From NCBI GenBank assembly GCA_021108275.1, contig JAIORD010000027.1, positions 91,910 through 155,909 of the forward strand: a DNA stretch of 64,000 nt, read 5' to 3'. Shown here in pieces: positions 55,934 to 64,000 of the stretch. Positions within the stretch are counted from its first letter, which is position 1, and each line of letters begins with the position of its first letter. The notes under the pieces are model-generated. The model saw only the letters and a program-made list of their open reading frames with translations, was not told the origin of the DNA and made no database searches. This DNA comes from Methanococcoides sp. (lineage in GTDB: Archaea > Halobacteriota > Methanosarcinia > Methanosarcinales > Methanosarcinaceae). A program made the position numbers and the translations under genes.

Positions 55934-56986
55934 TCATACTTTTATTATCTCGTCCGCCGCTTTACGTAACCTATTGAATACGGCAGCTCCTATTCCTTCT
56001 GTTTTCAATGTCCCATCGACAAGGATGAGGTCGATTTCCTTATTATCAAGATGTCGCAGACCCATAAATATACTATGGGCTGCCTGGGTAGGTTTATTTC
56101 TTTTACCAAGTGAAAAGATCTCATCAGCATTTATCATAAATGATGTTTCCTCAGTTGCAAGAAGTCCGACTATTTTTCCTTCCTTGTGGCAGTTTGTTAT
56201 CAGCTCAAGCATTGTACTTTTAACATCTTCCGGACTCCCCTCTATGAGTATTACCTTTGTCTCAGGTGAATAGTGCGTGTACTTCATTCCTGGTGATCTC
56301 GCAGTCTCGCTTTCCTCAAGGGTCCTGTCGGTATATCCAATTTCGACGTGCCCGACACATTCTTTGATATCTTCTGCACTGACCTGTCCGGGACGCAGGA
56401 CCACTGGTATATCTCCGGTAACATCTACTACCGTTGATTCCAGACCAATCTCCACTACTCCTCCGTCTATAATTGCATCTATTTTTCCTGCAAGGTCCTG
56501 TATGACGTGTTCAGCACTTGTGGGACTTGGTCGCCCGGAAGTGTTGGCACTGGGTGCTGCTATTGCTGTGCCTGACCTTCTTATAAGCTCAAGTGCAATA
56601 TCATTGGCAGGCATTCTAAGGCCGACTGTATCAAGTCCGCCGGTGGTAATTTCAGGCACTATTCTTTTTGCTTTCAGTATAAGTGTGAGTGGCCCTGGCC
56701 AGAATTCATCCATGAGCATAAATGCAGTTTGGTTTATATCCTCTGCCAGATCTCTGCATTGGTCTTTGCTGGAGATATGGATTATGAGCGGATTGTCTGC
56801 AGGTCTTCCTTTTGCTGCAAAGATCTTTTTCACGGCATCAGGGTCCAGAGCATTGGCTCCCAGACCGTAGACCGTTTCTGTGGGGAAAGCAACGGTGCCA
56901 CCTTCTTTGATAATGCTGGCAGCCTTTGACAGCTCCTCTTCGAAATTGTCGCTGTCGGCCCGAATGACCGGTGTTTTGTTATTCAT
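55934..56986 (-). CDS. sua5: Threonylcarbamoyl-AMP synthase Sua5
   Basis: A 350-residue Sua5: the N-terminal YrdC domain (GGTVAFPTETVYGLGANALD, KGRPADNPLIIH, FWPGPLTLIL, GTAIAAPSANTSGRPSPT), a linker with SPGMKYTHYSPET, and the C-terminal Sua5 domain. It makes threonylcarbamoyl-AMP for the universal t6A37 base in ANN-decoding tRNAs. It follows mrpG by 36 nt in the same direction. ATG 56986. Confidence 0.95.
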   Translation of the reverse strand: MNNKTPVIRADSDNFEEELSKAASIIKEGGTVAFPTETVYGLGANALDPDAVKKIFAAKGRPADNPLIIHISSKDQCRDLAEDINQTAFMLMDEFWPGPLTLILKAKRIVPEITTGGLDTVGLRMPANDIALELIRRSGTAIAAPSANTSGRPSPTSAEHVIQDLAGKIDAIIDGGVVEIGLESTVVDVTGDIPVVLRPGQVSAEDIKECVGHVEIGYTDRTLEESETARSPGMKYTHYSPETKVILIEGSPEDVKSTMLELITNCHKEGKIVGLLATEETSFMINADEIFSLGKRNKPTQAAHSIFMGLRHLDNKEIDLILVDGTLKTEGIGAAVFNRLRKAADEIIKV

Positions 56987-57022
56987 AATTGACCGAGGGA
57001 CCTTTTATTTTATCTATCTCCA

Positions 57023-57370
57023 TCATTTATTGTGTTCTTTGCCATATTCATCAATGACGGATTCTTTACAAAGACCTACTCCGTGCCTGTGAGCAGCTCT
57101 GCCTATCATATGTGCGGCAACTGGTGCTGTGAGTAGAATGAAAAGACCAACTGTTATGGCTTTTACTCCTATGGGCTCAAGTCCTAATTTTGCCACAATA
57201 CTCAACATCACTCCAAATGCACCGAGTGTGCCTATCTTGGTAGTGGCATGTAAACGATTATATACATCAGGCAAGCGGATCAATCCTACCATCCCAAGGA
57301 ATACGAAGAATGCTCCTACTAAAAGTAGAAATGTGCTGATGATATCCTGAATAAGTCCTATTTCTATCAA
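57023..57370 (-). CDS. mrpG: Na+/H+ antiporter subunit MrpG
   Basis: A 115-residue MnhG/PhaG subunit with three hydrophobic helices and the family's GMVGLIRLPDVYNRLHATTKIGTLG stretch (positions about 28-52). It starts with TTG 57370, which overlaps the mrpF stop by four bases. Last subunit gene of the mrpABCDEFG set. Confidence 0.92.
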   Translation of the reverse strand: MIEIGLIQDIISTFLLLVGAFFVFLGMVGLIRLPDVYNRLHATTKIGTLGAFGVMLSIVAKLGLEPIGVKAITVGLFILLTAPVAAHMIGRAAHRHGVGLCKESVIDEYGKEHNK

Positions 57371-57633
57371 AATACAGCCCCCTCATCAAGATATTTGGAA
57401 ATGGTCACTGTTCCTACAAAGGAGATTATTGCAAGGACCAGAGCTACGTCCATGAAGAATGCAGATTCTTGCATGTATGAGTAGATGCCCAGTATAACAA
57501 CTATTACGGTCGTCATTGCATCAACTGCGATAACACGGTCAGGGATAGTCGGGCCTTTGATCACTCTGTATATGCATGGTATTATAGCAATGACCATGAA
57601 TGTGATCGAAATATCAAATATCAGTGAATTCAT
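57367..57633 (-). CDS. mrpF: Na+/H+ antiporter subunit MrpF
   Basis: An 88-residue MnhF subunit with three helices and the conserved RVIKGPTIPDRVIAVDAMTT. ATG 57633 overlaps the mrpE stop (ATGA) and has GGAGG within the mrpE end. A small membrane subunit of the Mrp complex. Confidence 0.92.
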   Translation of the reverse strand: MNSLIFDISITFMVIAIIPCIYRVIKGPTIPDRVIAVDAMTTVIVVILGIYSYMQESAFFMDVALVLAIISFVGTVTISKYLDEGAVF

Positions 57634-58124
57634 TCGAATGCCTCCAGTACATATTCTTCCAGATCATCTCTGATGGAATCACAAAGTCCCTGTGGATCAG
57701 ATGCATCGATAGCATGTACGTAAAGCACTTCTTTGTTGTCTGAAACATCAATTGTCAGTGTTCCGGGGGTGAGTGTGATCGTATTGGCAATCGCAGTTAT
57801 TCCTACATCTGTCTTAGTGCGAATTGGGACTGCAATGATGCCTGGCTTTATATTCATCTTTGGCTGAAGGATTATCTTGGCTACCATCACATTGGCTTTA
57901 ATTATCTCTATGAAAAGGACGTAGAAGAACCTTATTAATTTCGGTATCTTCCTTACTATATTCATATATGATATCTTGTTCTCAAACCCATAGAGTGATC
58001 TGAAAGGTCTGATAACGATGGGCCCAAGTAATGCCCCTATCAGGAAGTTGTTGAAGTTTACAGTTCCGTGGACAAAACACCAGATAAGTCCAAGGAACAT
58101 TGAGTAAAGGATATATCGTTTCAT
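57630..58124 (-). CDS. mrpE: Na+/H+ antiporter subunit MrpE
   Basis: A 164-residue MnhE subunit: two N-terminal helices (ILYSMFLGLIWCFVHG, NFLIGALLGPIV), then the soluble part with IIKANVMVAKIILQPKMNIKPGIIAV and the LTPGTLTIDV motif. ATG 58124 overlaps the mrpD stop by four bases. Confidence 0.93.
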   Translation of the reverse strand: MKRYILYSMFLGLIWCFVHGTVNFNNFLIGALLGPIVIRPFRSLYGFENKISYMNIVRKIPKLIRFFYVLFIEIIKANVMVAKIILQPKMNIKPGIIAVPIRTKTDVGITAIANTITLTPGTLTIDVSDNKEVLYVHAIDASDPQGLCDSIRDDLEEYVLEAFE

Positions 58125-59662
58125 CGTACTGCCCTCGTCATAACTGCATCGATGTATGGTTGCGGATCGATAAGTTGTTCCGCGATCGCCTGTGCAAGGG
58201 CTACAAGCGGTTCTGCATAGATCCCGAAGATAAATACAAGGGCTGCAAGGCTCAATATCGGGAAGACTATCATCAGCGATGGTTTGTGTGAGGAATATTT
58301 GCCATATTCTTCAACGTCTCTGGTCTCTCCCCAGAACATCAACAACCATGCCCTGAACATATAGAACAGAGTGAACACTGCAAAGAACAGTGCGATTGCA
58401 ACGGGTATGTAGTATTCTGCACGAAGTCCTGCATCAAAGAGAATGAACTTTGCCACAAATCCTCCCATTGGGGGAAGGCCTGCGATCGACATTGCACCTA
58501 TAAGGAATGCTATGCTCATGATCGGCGTGGTCTTGTTCATGCCTCCCATCTGACGCATGTCCCTTGTGCCTGCATGGTGGATTATACCTCCGGATGTCAG
58601 GAACAACATGGACTTTGCGATGGCATGGTTGACCAGATATACAAGTGCCGCTGTCAGGGCATAGACTGAACCGATGCCAATTCCAAGGAATATATATCCT
58701 ATCTGGCTTACACTTGAATATGCAAGCAGTCTTTTGACATCGTTCTGTCCTACCGCGGAGACTGCTCCGATTATGATGGTCACAAGTGCGAGCAGGATTA
58801 TTATGGGTTGAAGCAGGAACAATGCATCCCTGAATATGAGGAAGAATACCCTCAGGATCCCATAAGCTCCTACTTTTATCATAACGCCGCTAAGCATGGC
58901 ACTAATGGGTGATGGTGCTGTGGGGTGTACATCGGGAAGCCAGTAATGCATTGGAAATATGGCTGCCTTATTTCCAAAGACAACTATGAATAAGAGTGCA
59001 ATGGCGTATGTATGCCATGGAAGTGTTCCGGCAGCGCTCATGGCACTGATCTTGACCGATAGATCTGCCATGTTAAGGGTGCCCACTGTGGCATAAAGAG
59101 AAGCTACTGCAATGAGCATGACAATGGAGCCTATCATGCTCAGTATAAGGTACTTGAAAGTGGCTTCCATTTTGTCGGAACTCTTTGTCACGCCTCCTTT
59201 CTCGTTGGCTATAACAAGTCCACATGAGGCTAACAGCAGTATCTCGAAGAATACGAACATGTTGAAGATATCGCCTGTGAGGAAGGTTCCATTAAGACCT
59301 GCCACAAGAAGGTTGAACAGGGAGTGGTAGGTCAAGTTCAATGACCTGCTTTCAATGTAATCAAGGGAATATAGTAAAGCAAGGAATGATACTAATGAGC
59401 TTAGCACGACCATTCCTGAGCTTAACAGGTCAGCTACAAGCACAATTCCATATTTGCCCCATTCTCCTACTTCGTAGACCTGAATGCCTCCGTTCCAGAC
59501 CTGTAGGAGAAGTATAATGCTTATCAGCATCATGGCAAACGAGACCGATACATTGAGCCATTTCTGCACATTTGCATTAGAGCGCAGGAATATCATAAGT
59601 GCGGACATCAGTATCGGCACTGCTACCAGGAGGATGGGCAGGTGTGTCATTGATATGTTCAT
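58121..59662 (-). CDS. mrpD: Na+/H+ antiporter subunit MrpD
   Basis: A 513-residue proton-pumping-type subunit with about 14 helices, homologous to complex I NuoM/N. The Proton_antipo_M core has FFEILLLASCGLVIANE (the helix-5 Glu), the KAAIFPMHYWLPDVHPTAPSPISAMLSG block and LLAYSSVSQIGYIFLG. ATG 59662 overlaps the mrpC stop (ATGA) after GGAGG; the GTG at 59668 is less likely. Confidence 0.95.
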   Translation of the reverse strand: MNISMTHLPILLVAVPILMSALMIFLRSNANVQKWLNVSVSFAMMLISIILLLQVWNGGIQVYEVGEWGKYGIVLVADLLSSGMVVLSSLVSFLALLYSLDYIESRSLNLTYHSLFNLLVAGLNGTFLTGDIFNMFVFFEILLLASCGLVIANEKGGVTKSSDKMEATFKYLILSMIGSIVMLIAVASLYATVGTLNMADLSVKISAMSAAGTLPWHTYAIALLFIVVFGNKAAIFPMHYWLPDVHPTAPSPISAMLSGVMIKVGAYGILRVFFLIFRDALFLLQPIIILLALVTIIIGAVSAVGQNDVKRLLAYSSVSQIGYIFLGIGIGSVYALTAALVYLVNHAIAKSMLFLTSGGIIHHAGTRDMRQMGGMNKTTPIMSIAFLIGAMSIAGLPPMGGFVAKFILFDAGLRAEYYIPVAIALFFAVFTLFYMFRAWLLMFWGETRDVEEYGKYSSHKPSLMIVFPILSLAALVFIFGIYAEPLVALAQAIAEQLIDPQPYIDAVMTRAVR

Positions 59663-60081
59663 CCCCACAACCTCCTCAGCTCACGTATGTCGGTAGTTCC
59701 GTATTCCTCGTATATCCTGTATGCGAGGATGAGTATGAATGCAGTCGTTGCAAGGCTGATGACAATGGCTGTAAGCACGAGTGCCTGTACGAGCGGGTCA
59801 ACAAATTCGACATGTGATCCTGCGGAAACTATGGGGGCTAATATTCCCTCTGCAAGATTGTCGTTGTAGATCGTGCCTGTTACCTCTCCGCCGTGTCCTG
59901 ATCCTGTTATGATGGGTACTTTTCCGTTCTCGAACACACCAGCTGATACTATCAGTAGGTTCACTGCATGGGACAGTACTGACAGCCCGATGATGACCTT
60001 TATCATGTCTCTCCTGAGTATCAGGAATGTTCCGATCCCAAATAGTATGGATATGGTGAGGGTAAGTAAAAAATTATTCAT
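59659..60081 (-). CDS. mrpC: Na+/H+ antiporter subunit MrpC
   Basis: A 140-residue NuoK-like subunit with three helices: LFGIGTFLILRRDMIKVIIGLSVLSHAVNL and, near the end, VDPLVQALVLTAIVISLATTAFILILAYR (positions about 93-121). ATG 60081 follows AGGTGA by 5 nt and overlaps the mrpB stop by 8 nt; the frame extends to a GTG at 60090. Confidence 0.94.
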   Translation of the reverse strand: MNNFLLTLTISILFGIGTFLILRRDMIKVIIGLSVLSHAVNLLIVSAGVFENGKVPIITGSGHGGEVTGTIYNDNLAEGILAPIVSAGSHVEFVDPLVQALVLTAIVISLATTAFILILAYRIYEEYGTTDIRELRRLWG

Positions 60082-60493
60082 TATCGTCACCTACGTTTTT
60101 GAATATGAATAGCAGTGAACCTATCACTACGAAATAGACGCCGATGTCAAAAAGACCGGCAGATACAAGCTCTATCTCTCCGAAAAGGGGGAGGTGGACG
60201 AATTCCACGGCACTTCTGAAGAAATTGTGTCCGAACAACATGGCTGAAAATGCCGTTAAGGATGCAAGGGTCAGGCCGAAACCAAACCATTTGGCCCAAT
60301 CCGGGTTGAAGAATGTCTTTATATGTCTCAATCCGAAAACAACATATGAAAGTGCGATCACTGAAACGAACATAACGCCACCGATGAATCCTCCGCCTGG
60401 ATTGTTATGGCCTGCCAGTAGCAGGGATATGGAGAATAGGATCACAAGTGGGATGCATATCTTTGTGATGGTCTTTGTTATTATAGTCGTCAT
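60074..60493 (-). CDS. mrpB: Na+/H+ antiporter subunit MrpB
   Basis: A 139-residue MnhB-type subunit with four helices and GHNNPGGGFIGGVMFVSVIALSYV, the family signature. ATG 60493 shares one base with the mrpA stop (TAATG). A membrane subunit of Mrp. Confidence 0.94.
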   Translation of the reverse strand: MTTIITKTITKICIPLVILFSISLLLAGHNNPGGGFIGGVMFVSVIALSYVVFGLRHIKTFFNPDWAKWFGFGLTLASLTAFSAMLFGHNFFRSAVEFVHLPLFGEIELVSAGLFDIGVYFVVIGSLLFIFKNVGDDNE

Positions 60494-62862
60494 TATTCCT
60501 CGCTCCTGCTGTGTATAAGGTTATAGACACCAAGTGCTGCAAGGCACATTACGGATATCTCTCCCAGGGTATCGTAACCTCTGAAGTCCACGATTATGAC
60601 ATTGACTATATTGTGACCGCCTGCAAGGAGGAGGCTGTTATCGATGAAATAATGGGACAGTGATGCAAAAGGATCTACTATGCCTTGTGTCGCATTGATA
60701 AGTACTACAAATACACTTGTTGCGACGGTTATTGCGATAAGTATGTCTCTTGTGAATACTGATAAGGATATCTTTTCCTTGTATTTCTGGGGTATTTTTG
60801 TTATTGCAAGCAGGAATATTATGGTGGATAGGGTTTCTACCAATATCTGTGTCAATGCAAGGTCAGGTGCTTTCAGATATATGAACAGCAGGCTGACTCC
60901 ATAGCCAAGAGCTGAGAGCGCAATGATTGCTGGCAGATATTTTGGCAGGATCGCTGCTGAGAGTGCCGCAACAATGAGAAGCACTAATAGTATCGCTTCA
61001 TAGGGTGGTATGTCGAAGTTCAGTTGTGATGGCACTATATTGGTTGCAAGTATCGCAGCCGGAATCGCTATCAGTGCTATCATCAGCAGGAGCATGGCGA
61101 TCATGTAGAGCTTTATACTTCCTGTCTGGCTTCTCGAGGAGAACCTGAATGCATTGCCTTTTGCGGAATCGACTGCAAGGTCATAATAGTAATTGATGCT
61201 TATCCAGGGCTTCTTCATGTTGAAGTTATCCTGCCATGCTGCTATCCTGTCGTATTTTGTGTATATCAGTATGCCCAGTATGAATGTCACGATGGTCATC
61301 ATAAGGGATATCGTGAACCCATGCCAGAGCTTTACATGCAGATGTGCAGTTTCCAGAAGGATTCCTGATACTGCCGGTTCGATGATGTAATGTGTGGGCA
61401 ATGATGGGATCACTCCGAATAGTATTATGAGGAATGCCAGAAATGCCGGTGGGATCAGCATTGTCATTGGGGGTTCATGTATGTGGTGTGGGATAGCTTC
61501 TTTGTCACGCTTTCCCAGGAATATCCCGTCAATGAGCTTTATCGAATAGGCGAATGTGAAAACTCCTCCGAGTACGGCTAATGCGGGGATGAGGAATGTG
61601 AATATGCCGCCTATGGAGGCTCCCATCTCAAGGGATGACTCGTAGAACATTTCCTTGCTGAGGAATCCGTTAAGTGGCGGTATCCCCGCCATGGAAAGGC
61701 CGGCAATACATGCGATTATGAAAGTTATGGGCATCTCACGCCGCAGGCCTCCGAGCTTTCGTATGTCCCTTGTGGCTGCTTCGTGCGCCACTATTCCTGC
61801 GACAAGGAAGAGGCAGGCTTTGAAGGTGGCGTGATTGAGGAGGTGGAATGTAGCTGCTGCAACACCAATGCCAGGCTCGTGGTATGTAGTGTAGCCGTAC
61901 ATTGTCATTAAGTATGCAAGCTGACTGATGGTCGAGTATGCGAGGATTCCTTTGATATCTGTCTGCCTGAATGCCAGGAATCCGGCAACGAGCATTGTGA
62001 TGATCCCAGTTCCGCTCACAAGGATGAACCATGCTTCAGTTCCTGAGAATATCGGGTGTATCCTTGCGATAAGGTATATGCCTGCTTTTACCATCGTTGC
62101 GGAATGTAGGAATGCACTTACAGGTGTTGGGGCTTCCATTGCATTGGGTAACCATATGTAGAAAGGCCCCTGTGCAGATTTAGCTGCTGCACCAATGAAT
62201 ATGAGTATCAATGTTATAAGGAAAAGCTCGTGTTCCTTTATGGCGTTTATCACCTGTGGATCATTCAATATGGCTGTCAGGTCAAATGAACCTGTGATGT
62301 TTCCGAGTAGAAGGAAACCTGCAAGCATTGCAAGTCCGCCGGAGGCTGTGAGAAATAAGGATTTGGTGGCACCGTATATGGATTCGGGTTTGTGCCTCCA
62401 GTATCCGATGAGCATGAAGGATGTGATGCTGGTAAGTTCCCAGAAGATGAAAAGCTGTATGGTATTTCCAGAAAAGACCATTCCTATCATGGAACCCATG
62501 AAAAGTAAGAGATATTGGTAGTATCGTTTAAGGTCCTCTGTTTTGGACATATACCCATTGGAGTAGGACATTATCAGGACGCCTATGCCGGATACGATAA
62601 ATCCGATCATCATCGCGAGTCCGTCTGCGTATATTGTAAAGTCCACTCCTGCTGATGGTATCCAGGGGATCGTTCCCTGAACGATGTGTCCTTCTTCAAT
62701 GACGCCTGGCGCTGCCATTCCAATCAGTATAAAACAGGCAAGGGCTGTAGCGACTGCAAACCAGCCGATACGTTGCTTTAGCAGCTTTTCCATGACGGGT
62801 ACCAACCCGGCAAATATAAACGGCAGGAATATGGCTGCCGTTATTGCATTAAATGAATCCAT
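60493..62862 (-). CDS. mrpA: Na+/H+ antiporter subunit MrpA
   Basis: A 789-residue NuoL-like subunit with about 20 helices. N-terminal antiporter core: FFWELTSITSFMLIGYWRHK (helix-5 Glu), AQGPFYIWLPNAMEAPTPVSAFLHSATMVKAG block (trimmed here; Lys and His present), ILAYSTISQLAYLMTMYG. The C-terminal part carries the DUF4040/MrpA-type region (LKAPDLALTQILVETLSTIIF). It is the first gene of the operon. GAGAGG precedes ATG 62862, and a TATA-like TTATATATAGG lies near 62890. Mrp exchanges Na+ for H+ and matters for energy balance in Methanosarcina. Confidence 0.95.
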   Translation of the reverse strand: MDSFNAITAAIFLPFIFAGLVPVMEKLLKQRIGWFAVATALACFILIGMAAPGVIEEGHIVQGTIPWIPSAGVDFTIYADGLAMMIGFIVSGIGVLIMSYSNGYMSKTEDLKRYYQYLLLFMGSMIGMVFSGNTIQLFIFWELTSITSFMLIGYWRHKPESIYGATKSLFLTASGGLAMLAGFLLLGNITGSFDLTAILNDPQVINAIKEHELFLITLILIFIGAAAKSAQGPFYIWLPNAMEAPTPVSAFLHSATMVKAGIYLIARIHPIFSGTEAWFILVSGTGIITMLVAGFLAFRQTDIKGILAYSTISQLAYLMTMYGYTTYHEPGIGVAAATFHLLNHATFKACLFLVAGIVAHEAATRDIRKLGGLRREMPITFIIACIAGLSMAGIPPLNGFLSKEMFYESSLEMGASIGGIFTFLIPALAVLGGVFTFAYSIKLIDGIFLGKRDKEAIPHHIHEPPMTMLIPPAFLAFLIILFGVIPSLPTHYIIEPAVSGILLETAHLHVKLWHGFTISLMMTIVTFILGILIYTKYDRIAAWQDNFNMKKPWISINYYYDLAVDSAKGNAFRFSSRSQTGSIKLYMIAMLLLMIALIAIPAAILATNIVPSQLNFDIPPYEAILLVLLIVAALSAAILPKYLPAIIALSALGYGVSLLFIYLKAPDLALTQILVETLSTIIFLLAITKIPQKYKEKISLSVFTRDILIAITVATSVFVVLINATQGIVDPFASLSHYFIDNSLLLAGGHNIVNVIIVDFRGYDTLGEISVMCLAALGVYNLIHSRSEE

Positions 62863-62981
62863 GTCCTCTCTCTAAGCAAAGTTCCTATATATAACTGTTT
62901 TTAATTACAATTATAAACCATGACAAATACGCAGTTGTAGGCACTTGCTTATTTATATTATCTTAATTGTATATGCTGAAT

Positions 62982-63755
62982 ATGAGCCTTTCACCAGATC
63001 AAAAAGAACGCTATGCAAAGCACATTATCATGAAGCAGATGGGTGAGGAGGGGCAGAAGAGGCTTCTATCATCACGTGTCCTGTGTGTCGGGTCAGGCGG
63101 ACTCGGTTCACCTGTTATACAGTACCTTGCTGCTGCAGGGGTTGGCACACTTGGTATTGTGGACGATGATGTTGTGGAGATGAGCAATCTTCAAAGACAG
63201 GTCATCCATGCGGGAAATCTCGGCAAGCCAAAAGTGAGTTCTGCAAAGGAATATGTCGAAAGGCTGGATCCGGATATCAATGTACTAACATATGAGATAC
63301 GTGTTGGACCTGATAATGTGGAGAGTCTAATTAAGGACTATGACGTTGTGGTCGATTGTTCTGATAATTTTGCCACACGCTATTTGTTGAACGATGCTTG
63401 TGTGTTGCAGAATAAGCCCCTTTTCCATGGAAGTATCTTCATGTTCGAAGGGCAGGTGATGACCATATTGCCACACGAGGGGCCTTGTTACCGTTGTATA
63501 TTCGCACGTTCACCTTCTACAGATGCTGCAAGGGATGCCGGTGTCATGGGTATTCTTCCGGGAGTTGTCGGTACCATGCAGGCTACGGAAGTCGTCAAGC
63601 ATATTGTACGCCTTGGGGCACCGCTTGTGGGACGCATGATCTATTACGATGCCTTGGGAATGAGGTTTGATGAGATTACTGTGCGTAAGAATCCGAAATG
63701 TCCTGTTTGTGGTGATTCTCCTTCAATCACGTCTATCAATGCGGATAATTACTGA
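62982..63755 (+). CDS. MoeB/ThiF-type E1-like adenylyltransferase
   Basis: A 257-residue E1-like enzyme that adenylates the C-terminus of a ubiquitin-like sulfur carrier for molybdopterin, thiamine or tRNA thiolation. Seen: RYAKHIIMKQMGEEGQKRL, the nucleotide motif VGSGGLGSPVIQYLAAAGVG, MSNLQRQVIH, DCSDNFATRYLLNDAC, and zinc cysteines C-YRC and CPVC. The TATA box TTTATATTA at 62952-62960 suggests transcription starts near ATG 62982, so it may be leaderless; an ATG at 62973 is in frame. Confidence 0.9.
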   Translation: MSLSPDQKERYAKHIIMKQMGEEGQKRLLSSRVLCVGSGGLGSPVIQYLAAAGVGTLGIVDDDVVEMSNLQRQVIHAGNLGKPKVSSAKEYVERLDPDINVLTYEIRVGPDNVESLIKDYDVVVDCSDNFATRYLLNDACVLQNKPLFHGSIFMFEGQVMTILPHEGPCYRCIFARSPSTDAARDAGVMGILPGVVGTMQATEVVKHIVRLGAPLVGRMIYYDALGMRFDEITVRKNPKCPVCGDSPSITSINADNY

Positions 63756-63841
63756 TATTCAGTTATTTGGGCATTGATCCTAAATATGTTTGAAAATAGG
63801 CTATAGTGACAAAGTTTTTATAGCTTAACTCTGTTATAAGA

Positions 63842-63873
63842 GTTTGCTTCAAGCGACATGGTTTGGAGCAAAA
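63842..63873 (+). other. Hairpin before tRNA-Val
   Basis: TTTGCTTCAA (63843-63852) pairs with TTGGAGCAAA (63863-63872) with one G-T pair, around a 10-nt loop. A TATA-like TTTTTATAG lies at 63817-63825. It may be a small structured RNA or part of the tRNA leader. The rest of 63756-63929 has no gene. Confidence 0.3.
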
Positions 63874-63929
63874 ACGAAACAGAAGCGTTGTTCAGGTTCC
63901 AAATATACTGGACAACAAATAAGCAATAT

Positions 63930-64000
63930 GGGCTCGTGGTCTAGCTGGTTATGACGTCGCCTTGACATGGCGGAGGTCCGGAGTTCGAATCTCCGCGGGC
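63930..64000 (+). tRNA. tRNA-Val (anticodon GAC), cut by the window end
   Basis: The 5' acceptor GGGCTCG begins at 63930. The anticodon stem CGCC/GGCG encloses TTGACAT, anticodon GAC. T-arm CGGAG-TTCGAAT-CTCCG. The 3' acceptor reads CGGGC and then the window ends; CC plus the discriminator lie beyond it. Confidence 0.92.

Overview
The window comes from a methanogenic archaeon of the Methanosarcinaceae, most like Methanococcoides or a close relative (the genus is inference). Evidence: archaeal ribosomal and spc-type gene order, archaeal RNA polymerase subunit D with two iron-sulfur motifs, chromosomal protein MC1, GTP cyclohydrolase MptA (methanopterin pathway), archaeosine enzyme RaSEA, SRP54, a hexulose-phosphate synthase fusion, an Mrp antiporter operon, a multiheme cytochrome with an archaeosortase-type tail, and a homologue of monomethylamine methyltransferase MtmB. 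Base composition is moderate, with AT-rich spacers and clear archaeal TATA boxes.

Layout. 1-9311 (+): 3' part of the S10/spc ribosomal cluster (rps4e to rpl15), then secY, adk, an EMC3/YidC-like gene, cmk and truB/cbf5. 9341-18321: tRNA-Ser followed by an accessory stretch that separates truB from rps13. It holds a TIR-like putative defence effector, a small zinc ribbon between two decayed repeats, an octaheme cytochrome, a DJ-1/PfpI protein, an M1 aminopeptidase, a frameshifted HAD phosphatase and two membrane proteins. 18632-20866 (+): rps13-rps4-rps11-rpoD. 20918-21500: four identical tRNA-Leu(GAG) genes in a 166-bp tandem array. 21712-26229 (-): the most unusual locus, an operon of an MtmB-like methyltransferase in which the pyrrolysine position is encoded by ATG (Met), an Orc1/Cdc6 AAA+ protein and a hydantoinase-A-like protein. 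Its promoter carries paired inverted repeats around the TATA box, and a divergent 26-codon ORF lies just beyond.

26663-37685: UppS, radical SAM and ferredoxin genes, a secretion/pilus pair (FlaJ/TadC-like membrane protein and an ATPase split by a C6-tract frameshift), a UDP-sugar dehydrogenase, tRNA-Arg, an acetyltransferase and a nucleotidyltransferase. 37821-53816: biosynthesis and information genes (DUF2098-mptA, MC1, argB, RaSEA-guaA(B), recQ, prepilin peptidase with Hps-RraA, pyrBI, rps17e-dapA-dapB, dinB, an OapC/ArvC-like zinc ribbon). 54013-64000: initiator tRNA-Met, srp54, the mrpABCDEFG-sua5 operon on the minus strand, a MoeB/ThiF-type E1 enzyme and a tRNA-Val cut by the window end.

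How it works together. Most of the window is housekeeping: translation, protein export (SecY, SRP54, EMC3-like), nucleotide and amino-acid synthesis, and cofactor or tRNA modification. Energy metabolism is represented by Mrp (sodium/proton exchange) and the multiheme cytochrome. The separated ATPase, membrane platform and prepilin peptidase could serve one type IV pilus-like machine, but no pilin gene is visible. The MtmB-like/Orc1/HyuA-like operon fits no described pathway I know and is the best candidate for a new system.
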